Notes under the pieces: model-generated
Told to the model about the DNA's origin: nothing
The model's input: the letters and a program-made list of their open reading frames with translations, nothing else
Databases searched by the model: none
Assembly (NCBI GenBank): GCA_017533425.1
Contig: JAFXIE010000143.1
Coordinates: forward strand, 1-36,391
Direction of reading: 5' to 3'
DNA length: 36,391 nucleotides
DNA from: Clostridia bacterium
Lineage (GTDB): Bacteria; Bacillota; Clostridia; Oscillospirales; QAMX01
Position numbers and translations under genes: made by a program
Shown here: positions 31,155 to 36,391 of the stretch, piece after piece
How positions within the stretch are numbered: the first letter of the stretch is position 1
Layout: every line of letters starts with the position of its first letter

Positions 31155-32332
31155 AGGAACTCTTTCTTCTCAAATACGGCGAGGTAGCCCTCAAGGGGCT
31201 CAACCGTTCCACCTTTGAGGCAAAGCTCATCTCCGCCCTGCGGCACCGCCTGCGTACCGTGGGCGATTTCCGCATCTCCTCCGCCCAGTCCACCGTTTAT
31301 GTGGAACCGGCGGACGAATATCAGGACAATGAACGCGCCTTTGAGATCTGCTCGCGGCTTTTCGGTATCGCGAGCCTTTCCCGCGCCGTCATGTGCGAAA
31401 AGGAGCCGGAGGCCATCGCAGGCCTTGCCGTGGAATATGCGCTGCCCATTCTGCAGGGCTATTCTTCTTTCAAGGTGGAGGCCAAGCGCTCCGACAAGCG
31501 CTTCCCCATGACCAGCCCGGAGCTCTGCGCCTATGTGGGCGGAAAGCTTCTGGAGGCCGATCCCCGGCTGCAGGTCAATGTCCGCGAGCCGGGCATCACC
31601 CTGTATGTGGAGGTGCGCGATTTCGGCGCATATATCCATGCCGGCCGCTTTGAAGGCGCCGGCGGTCTGCCTCCCGGATGCGGCGGGCGCGCCGCCCTGC
31701 TGCTCTCCGGCGGCATCGACAGCCCCGTGGCGGGCTATATGATGGCCAAGCGCGGTCTTTCCCTGACCTGCGTGCATTTCGCAAGCCCGCCCTATACCTC
31801 GGAGCAGGCGGAGGAAAAGGTTTGCGAGCTTGCCGCCATTCTCGCCGACTATGCCGATATCGATATGCTGGTCGTTCCCTTTACCGAGCAGCAGCTCGCC
31901 ATCCGCGATCTCTGCCCGGAGGATATGGCCACCCTCATCTTCCGCCGCATGATGATGCGCACCGCCGAGCGGCTGGTGCAAACCCGGGGCTGCAAGGCCC
32001 TCATCACCGGCGAAAGCCTCGGCCAGGTGGCCAGCCAGACGCTGGACGGCCTGTGCGTCTCCGATTCCGTCTGCCACATGCCCGTCTTCCGTCCCCTCAT
32101 CGGCATGGATAAGACGGAAATCACCGCCATTGCCCGCAAAATCGGCACCTTTGAGACCTCCATTCTGCCCTACGAGGACTGCTGCACCGTCTTCACCCCC
32201 AAGCATCCCCGCACCCGTCCCGATGAGGATTATGCCCGCGAAAGCGAGAAAAATCTCCCGGTGGAGGAGCTCATTGAAAAGGCCATCCGCGACACCTACC
32301 ACGTGCGTCTTTCCCGCAAGTATCTTGTTTGA
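31151..32332 (+). CDS. thiI: tRNA 4-thiouridine synthase ThiI (no rhodanese domain)
   Basis: Installs 4-thiouridine at position 8 of tRNA; in some bacteria it also supplies sulfur for thiamine. The 393-residue protein has a ferredoxin-like N-terminal domain and a THUMP domain (about 60-165; YSSFKVEAKRSDKRFPMTS and VNVREPGITLYVEVRD). Next is the PP-loop ATPase motif SGGIDSP (about 186-192), with ALITGESLGQVASQTL and DCCTVFTPKHPRTRP downstream. The C-terminal rhodanese domain of the E. coli enzyme is absent, as in Bacillus, so sulfur should come straight from the adjacent cysteine desulfurase. It overlaps nifS by ATGA. Confidence 0.95.
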   Translation: MKELFLLKYGEVALKGLNRSTFEAKLISALRHRLRTVGDFRISSAQSTVYVEPADEYQDNERAFEICSRLFGIASLSRAVMCEKEPEAIAGLAVEYALPILQGYSSFKVEAKRSDKRFPMTSPELCAYVGGKLLEADPRLQVNVREPGITLYVEVRDFGAYIHAGRFEGAGGLPPGCGGRAALLLSGGIDSPVAGYMMAKRGLSLTCVHFASPPYTSEQAEEKVCELAAILADYADIDMLVVPFTEQQLAIRDLCPEDMATLIFRRMMMRTAERLVQTRGCKALITGESLGQVASQTLDGLCVSDSVCHMPVFRPLIGMDKTEITAIARKIGTFETSILPYEDCCTVFTPKHPRTRPDEDYARESEKNLPVEELIEKAIRDTYHVRLSRKYLV

Positions 32333-32357
32333 AAACGAATGATAAAGGAGTCCGCCC

Positions 32358-33011
32358 ATGTTTACCAGAAACCGCAACGACCGCCCCGACATCCGCATTG
32401 CCGAGCAGCTCAAGGATGTAGATGCCTGCCTCGTCCGCTTTGACAGCTTTCTGCGGGCAGCCTCCGTATCCGACACCTCCTTTGAGGCGCTGCGGGTGCT
32501 TTCCGATTCCGTCTGTGAGGCCGAAAGTACCGCCGACAGCTCCCTGCGCCGTCTGATCGATTCCCTCGGCGGGGATCTTCTGCCCGCCACCCGGCAGGAT
32601 CTCATAGAGATCGCCACCAGCTGCGACCGCATTGCCAACAAGTGCGAAACCTATGCCACCCAGAGCGTCGTGCAGCATTTCCGCATGCCCGAGCCCTTCT
32701 GCGAGGACATTCTGCAGATCCTTTCCATCACGAAGGGTCAGTTTGTGCTGCTGGAGAAGAGCATCCGCATGCTTTTCACCGAAATCGGCAAATTCGTGAA
32801 GGATCACGGCATTCTTGACGATATCCGTCGGGAGGAATCCCGCGTGGACGACATTGAAAAGGATATTTATGAGCGGCTCTACGCCACCGATTGCGGCCTT
32901 GCCGAGAAGATGCAGGCAGCCCGCTTCGTGGAGCTTGTGTGCGACATTTCCGATGCCATCGAAAACATCGCCGACAAGATTCAGATCATGCTCATCACCC
33001 GAAAGGCGTAA
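32358..33011 (+). CDS. DUF47 PhoU-like protein, PiT accessory
   Basis: A 217-residue all-helical, highly charged protein of the DUF47 family (YkaA/PhoU-related), with no membrane segment. It has regular heptad-like helices such as SCDRIANKCETYATQ (about 95-109), EESRVDDIEKDIYERLY and ARFVELVCDISDAIENIADK at the C-terminus. The Glu/Asp-rich helices are those that bind metal ions in PhoU folds. DUF47 genes are regularly paired with low-affinity PiT phosphate transporters, as here (13-base gap), and are thought to regulate them. AAAGGAG lies 8 bases before the ATG. It is 25 bases after thiI, so it may be co-transcribed, though its function is unrelated. Confidence 0.9.
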   Translation: MFTRNRNDRPDIRIAEQLKDVDACLVRFDSFLRAASVSDTSFEALRVLSDSVCEAESTADSSLRRLIDSLGGDLLPATRQDLIEIATSCDRIANKCETYATQSVVQHFRMPEPFCEDILQILSITKGQFVLLEKSIRMLFTEIGKFVKDHGILDDIRREESRVDDIEKDIYERLYATDCGLAEKMQAARFVELVCDISDAIENIADKIQIMLITRKA

Positions 33012-33024
33012 GTGCGGCCGGACT

Positions 33025-34098
33025 ATGATATATCTGCTGCTGATCCCCGGCCTTTTCATGGGCTGGTCCCTCGGAACCAACGATGCCGCCAACGCCTTCG
33101 GCACCGCCGTGGCCACCCGCGTGGTCAAATATCGCACGGCGATCCTCATCATTGCCGTCTTCTGCATCCTCGGTGCTATACTCGGCGGTGCAGGCAACAT
33201 CGACAAGGTGGCCGAACTTGCGGAAAGCAACCGTGTCACCGCATCCCTTTCGGAAACCCTGGCCGCCATTGAGGACGGAAGCGCTGAAGCCCTGCGGCTT
33301 CGCTCCGCCCTGAAGGGCGCCATCATCTTCCTCTGCGCGGGACTGACGGTCTTTGTCATGAGCTATCTGAAATTCCCCGTCTCGGCAAATCAATCCATCA
33401 CCGGCGCCATTATCGGCTGGGGGCTTTACCACGCCAATTACTCCGATCCCGAGGTGCTGGCCGTCAACCTGCCCCAGATCGGCAAATTTGCCGCCACCTG
33501 GGTGCTCAATCCCCTGGGCGCCGGCATCATTTCCTTTGTGCTTGTCTGGCTTTTTAACCGCTTTCTCTATGCGCGCATCTCCTCCCTCGGCGCCTACGAT
33601 AAGCTGGTGCGGGCGGGCTACATCATCGCCGGCATTTTTGCCTCCTACAGCATCGGCATCAACAGCTCTGCCAACGTTACCGCCCTCTATTACGACACCC
33701 ATTTTGCCGAAACCGGCGTCGTTTCCAATCTCCTGGGGGATGCCCGGCTGACCGCCACCCTCGGCGGCATCGCCATCGCCATCGGCGTGCTGACCTTTTC
33801 CAAGCGGGTGATGATGACCGTCGGCTCCTCCATCGCGGAGATCAGCCAGACTGACGGCTTTCTCGTCATTCTCGCCATGTCCCTCACCATCGTCATCATG
33901 GGAAAATGGATGGGCATTCCCGTCTCCACCTCCCAGGCGGTCGTCGGCGCCGTCATCGGCGCGGGACTGACCCGCGGCGTGCGGCAGGTGCATTTCGGCG
34001 TCTTCCGCCGCATCGCCATCGCCTGGATCTCCTCCCCCACGGTGGCCGGTCTTGCCACCTACGCCATCGCTGCCCTGACCGCAGGCTATTTTGCATAA
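33025..34098 (+). CDS. pit: PiT-family inorganic phosphate transporter
   Basis: Low-affinity phosphate uptake, generally as metal phosphate with H+ or Na+. The 357-residue protein has about ten hydrophobic segments and the two inverted family signatures: GTNDAANAFGTAVATR in the N-terminal half (about 17-32) and PVSTSQAVVGAVIGAGLTRG in the C-terminal half. An earlier PVSANQSITGAIIGWGL is also typical. The ATG at 33025 is chosen because the hydrophobic segment begins there; the ribosome binding site is weak (AAAGGCG, about 16 bases away), suggesting coupling to the DUF47 gene. It is the last gene of the operon, and no clear terminator follows before the AT-rich ABC gene. Confidence 0.94.
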   Translation: MIYLLLIPGLFMGWSLGTNDAANAFGTAVATRVVKYRTAILIIAVFCILGAILGGAGNIDKVAELAESNRVTASLSETLAAIEDGSAEALRLRSALKGAIIFLCAGLTVFVMSYLKFPVSANQSITGAIIGWGLYHANYSDPEVLAVNLPQIGKFAATWVLNPLGAGIISFVLVWLFNRFLYARISSLGAYDKLVRAGYIIAGIFASYSIGINSSANVTALYYDTHFAETGVVSNLLGDARLTATLGGIAIAIGVLTFSKRVMMTVGSSIAEISQTDGFLVILAMSLTIVIMGKWMGIPVSTSQAVVGAVIGAGLTRGVRQVHFGVFRRIAIAWISSPTVAGLATYAIAALTAGYFA

Positions 34099-34215
34099 CA
34101 TATTTGCAGATGTTGGCAATCTTATAAGGACGTCTAAGGCTTACCAAATTTCTTATACAAATAGCAAAAATGCATTTTGGTTACTCACATCCATTTTATA
34201 GCGGGTGAACTTCGC

Positions 34216-35997
34216 ATGAAACATATCATCACGGCAGTAAAAAATATATTCTGGCTCTATAAGCCCTATCTGAAGTACGGAAAAACTTTTGTGTTTTTGT
34301 CCCTGCTGTTTTGGCTTGTTATTATTCCGGTCGCTCAACTGGTGGGGGTATATTTGCCGAGCACTGTCATTAATTTTCTCGAAACCGGAAGACCCTTTCG
34401 CGACGTAGTTTTTTATGTCATTCTAATGCAGCTTATCCTGCTGTTTCAACCGGTTTATGAGAATATTTTCAACATGTTTTGCAAAAACAAAATGCTTGCT
34501 TTGATTGATGTCCGGCTGAAGGCGGATGCCTATAAGCAAGCAATAAAAACCGATTATAAGTACATCGACGATCCGGAATACTATGATAATTACACATGGG
34601 CGGTCAGTCAGTATTCTGCGCAGGCAGAAAAAGCGCAGAATCTGGTTAATCGCATGTCATCCTCTGTAATCACGATCGTTTCTATGCTCTCCATTATTGC
34701 CATACTCAGTCCGCTGGCGGTAATCGTGACGATCATCGGCACAGTCATCGAAAATATACTCCATATGATTACGAATTATTTTGATGTCAAGAAAGATGAG
34801 GACATTGTCCCCTATGATCGAAAGCTCGGTTATCATCACCGCATTTTCTATACCAGCAATTATGCAGCGGATCTGAAAAGCACGCGGATCAAGAAATACC
34901 TGTTAGAGGATTATGATAAAGCGAGCAGACAAAAGATAAGCATCATAAAACGATATGCCTGGAGGATGATCCCCTCTGCACTATCCGCCGACTTAACCTT
35001 CTACATTGCACGTACCTTTGTCATCTTAAATATTGCATACGGCATTTTCACCGGAGACATCCCAACAGTAGGCTCTTATATGACCATGATGCTGGCTGTT
35101 GAATCTTTGAAAAATGCATTGAATGAAATGTTTTACTATGTAAAAGATGCAAATCGTCTCGGCATGTATGCAAAACGGATCCGTGCATTTTTTGATGTCA
35201 AGTCGGATATAGAGACAGATGTTGAACATAAGCTCCCCGTACCTTCCGGTGCGTATGCCGTAAGCTTTCAAAATGTATGCTTCTCCTATGCAAATGCGCT
35301 GTTTGCTATAAAGGACTTTAACTTGCACATAAAGCCCGGTGAAAAGATTGCGATCGTCGGAGAAAACGGCGCCGGAAAATCCACCCTGGTCAAGCTTCTT
35401 TTGAGATTTTACGACACCACAAGCGGTCGCATAAGCATCAACGGAACAGATATAAAAGACTATAACATAACGGAATTGCGCGGAAAAATCGGTGTAGCAT
35501 TCCAAAATGTGAACGTTTATGCCATATCGCTGGCCAAAAATATGATGTTATACAATGAAGCTACTGACAATCAACTGCAAAAAATCATCGACAAAGTCGG
35601 GTTAGCTAATGTTTTGAGAAAAAACGATGCTGATATATCTGCCGAAGTAACAAAAGAGTTTGATGAAAAAGGAATTATGTTATCCGGCGGTGAAATTCAG
35701 AAGATCGGCATATCAAGGTTGTTTACAGGTGAATTTGGTCTGCTTCTTTTGGACGAGCCGTCATCTGCCCTTGATCCCCTCGCAGAGTATGAAATGACAA
35801 AGCTCATCCTTGACAGCAGCAATCTTTCTACTACGATCATTGTTGCACATCGCCTGTCAACCATCAGGGGAGCTGACAGAATCGTACTGGTTGACAACGG
35901 ATCAATCAAAGAGATCGGCACGCATGATGAATTGATGGGATTAAAAGGAAAGTACTACGAGATGTTCACAAAGCAAGCAGAAAATTACATTAATTAA
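34216..35997 (+). CDS. ABC exporter, fused permease and ATPase (half transporter)
   Basis: A 593-residue ABC transporter of the exporter type. Six predicted membrane helices lie in the first 310 or so residues, then the ATPase domain. That domain has Walker A GENGAGKST (about 380-388), Q-loop VAFQNVNVYA (about 427), signature LSGGEIQKIGISRL (Glu in place of the common Gln), Walker B LLLLDEPSSALDP (about 509-521) and H-loop IVAHRLST. It should act as a homo- or heterodimer; the substrate (peptide, lipid or drug) cannot be told. The gene is clearly richer in A/T than its neighbours, with A/T-ending codons, pointing to recent acquisition. The start is the ATG at 34216 with a weak GGGTG upstream; a TTG 13 codons earlier is an alternative. 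No partner gene, peptide precursor or immunity gene is beside it. Confidence 0.9.
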   Translation: MKHIITAVKNIFWLYKPYLKYGKTFVFLSLLFWLVIIPVAQLVGVYLPSTVINFLETGRPFRDVVFYVILMQLILLFQPVYENIFNMFCKNKMLALIDVRLKADAYKQAIKTDYKYIDDPEYYDNYTWAVSQYSAQAEKAQNLVNRMSSSVITIVSMLSIIAILSPLAVIVTIIGTVIENILHMITNYFDVKKDEDIVPYDRKLGYHHRIFYTSNYAADLKSTRIKKYLLEDYDKASRQKISIIKRYAWRMIPSALSADLTFYIARTFVILNIAYGIFTGDIPTVGSYMTMMLAVESLKNALNEMFYYVKDANRLGMYAKRIRAFFDVKSDIETDVEHKLPVPSGAYAVSFQNVCFSYANALFAIKDFNLHIKPGEKIAIVGENGAGKSTLVKLLLRFYDTTSGRISINGTDIKDYNITELRGKIGVAFQNVNVYAISLAKNMMLYNEATDNQLQKIIDKVGLANVLRKNDADISAEVTKEFDEKGIMLSGGEIQKIGISRLFTGEFGLLLLDEPSSALDPLAEYEMTKLILDSSNLSTTIIVAHRLSTIRGADRIVLVDNGSIKEIGTHDELMGLKGKYYEMFTKQAENYIN

Positions 35998-36035
35998 TTT
36001 CTGATATGTTTATGAAAGGTTAAAATAGCATAGGC

Positions 36036-36076
36036 AAAAAAAGCTCCCCTTTCCGCCAGGAAAAGGGGAGCTTTTT
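36036..36076. terminator. Bidirectional terminator between the ABC exporter and nth
   Basis: AAAAAGCTCCCCTTT pairs with AAAGGGGAGCTTTTT around a short CCGCCAGG loop, with A and T tracts on both sides. It serves the plus-strand ABC gene and the minus-strand nth; its last base is the final base of the nth stop codon. Confidence 0.92.
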
Positions 36077-36391
36077 CATTTTGCCGCGGGACAGAATTCC
36101 GCCAGCGGACAGCGGCCGCAGGCAGGGGCACGGGCGGTGCAAACGGCACGGCCGTGCATGACAAAGCGGTGGCAGAGGTCATTCTGCTTTTCCGGATCGA
36201 TGATGGCCACAAGGTCTTTTTCCACCCCGGCGGGATCCTTTTTATCCGTCAGGCCGAGACGGCCGGAAAGGCGGATGCAGTGGGTATCCGCCACAATGGC
36301 GGGAAGACCGAAAACATCGCCGCGGATGAGATTTGCCGTCTTGCGGCCGATGCCGGGGATGCGCAGCAGCTCCTCCATGGCCTGCGGAACC
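36076..36391 (-). CDS. nth: Endonuclease III (partial, N-terminus outside window)
   Basis: DNA glycosylase/AP lyase for oxidised pyrimidines in base-excision repair. Only the last 105 or so codons are in the window. They hold the helix-hairpin-helix IPGIGRKTANLI with the catalytic Lys (GRKTA), and the catalytic Asp in VADTHCIRLSGRLG. The C-terminal 4Fe-4S loop CTARAPACGRCPLAEFC has the exact Cys-X6-Cys-X2-Cys-X5-Cys spacing. The gene continues past position 36391 with no start in the window. GC-rich, unlike the ABC gene it faces. Confidence 0.95.
   Translation of the reverse strand, partial: VPQAMEELLRIPGIGRKTANLIRGDVFGLPAIVADTHCIRLSGRLGLTDKKDPAGVEKDLVAIIDPEKQNDLCHRFVMHGRAVCTARAPACGRCPLAEFCPAAK

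Noticed and set aside
34177-34215. TTG start for the ABC exporter 13 codons upstream
   Set aside because: The extra residues look like translated leader, and the ATG at 34216 begins right before the expected N-terminal helix; kept only as an alternative.
1-36391. CRISPR arrays, tRNA or rRNA genes, transposases, prophage genes, RiPP or toxin-antitoxin clusters
   Set aside because: Looked for on both strands; no regularly spaced repeats, cloverleaf-like sequences or matching proteins were seen.

Overview
The window reads as chromosomal core genome of a GC-rich member of the Firmicutes, class Clostridia, probably an Oscillospirales/Ruminococcaceae-like gut lineage. The evidence is a PolC-type replicative polymerase, a ddl-murI-argS-pyrH-frr-uppS-cdsA-dxr-rseP-ispG-polC gene string, a yabE-ksgA pair, strong GGAGG ribosome binding sites, and -35/-10 promoters with 16-17 base spacers. 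The order- and family-level placement is inference. Almost all the DNA is protein-coding. I saw no rRNA, tRNA, CRISPR array or transposase.

Layout. (1) 1-4330: a cut-off hypothetical membrane protein, a purine nucleoside phosphorylase (deoD), a sugar isomerase-like TIM barrel, an RluA-type pseudouridine synthase, radC, then a gene-free stretch of about 490 bases with hairpin-type interspersed repeats. (2) 4334-7215: a cytoplasmic-looking beta-helix (pectate-lyase-like) protein and a membrane-anchored parvulin-type foldase, each with its own promoter and separated by a strong bidirectional terminator. (3) 7257-22133 (minus): one very long transcription unit from ddl to polC. It links D-Ala-D-Ala and D-Glu supply, arginyl-tRNA, UMP kinase, ribosome recycling, undecaprenyl diphosphate, CDP-diacylglycerol, the MEP pathway (dxr, ispG), the site-2 protease RseP and the replicative polymerase. 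(4) 22206-23986 (plus): a small flavodoxin-like protein and the rplM-rpsI ribosomal protein operon, then a gene-free, hairpin-rich spacer. (5) 24141-28855 (plus): yabE-like cell-wall protein, ksgA, tldD, tldE, terminator. (6) 28853-34098 (plus): a tightly packed operon of a Rid-family protein, MTA/SAH nucleosidase, cysteine desulfurase and ThiI joined by ATGA overlaps, followed by a PhoU-like DUF47 protein and a PiT phosphate transporter. (7) 34099-36076: an AT-richer ABC exporter that looks acquired, then the 3' part of endonuclease III (nth).

I found no clear new multi-gene system. The items most worth a second look are residue changes at normally invariant active-site positions (Asn for Asp in DeoD, Gly for Asn in MurI, Met for the key Arg in the Rid protein), the repeat cluster at 3878-4286, the structured spacer at 23763-24140, and the compositionally foreign ABC exporter.
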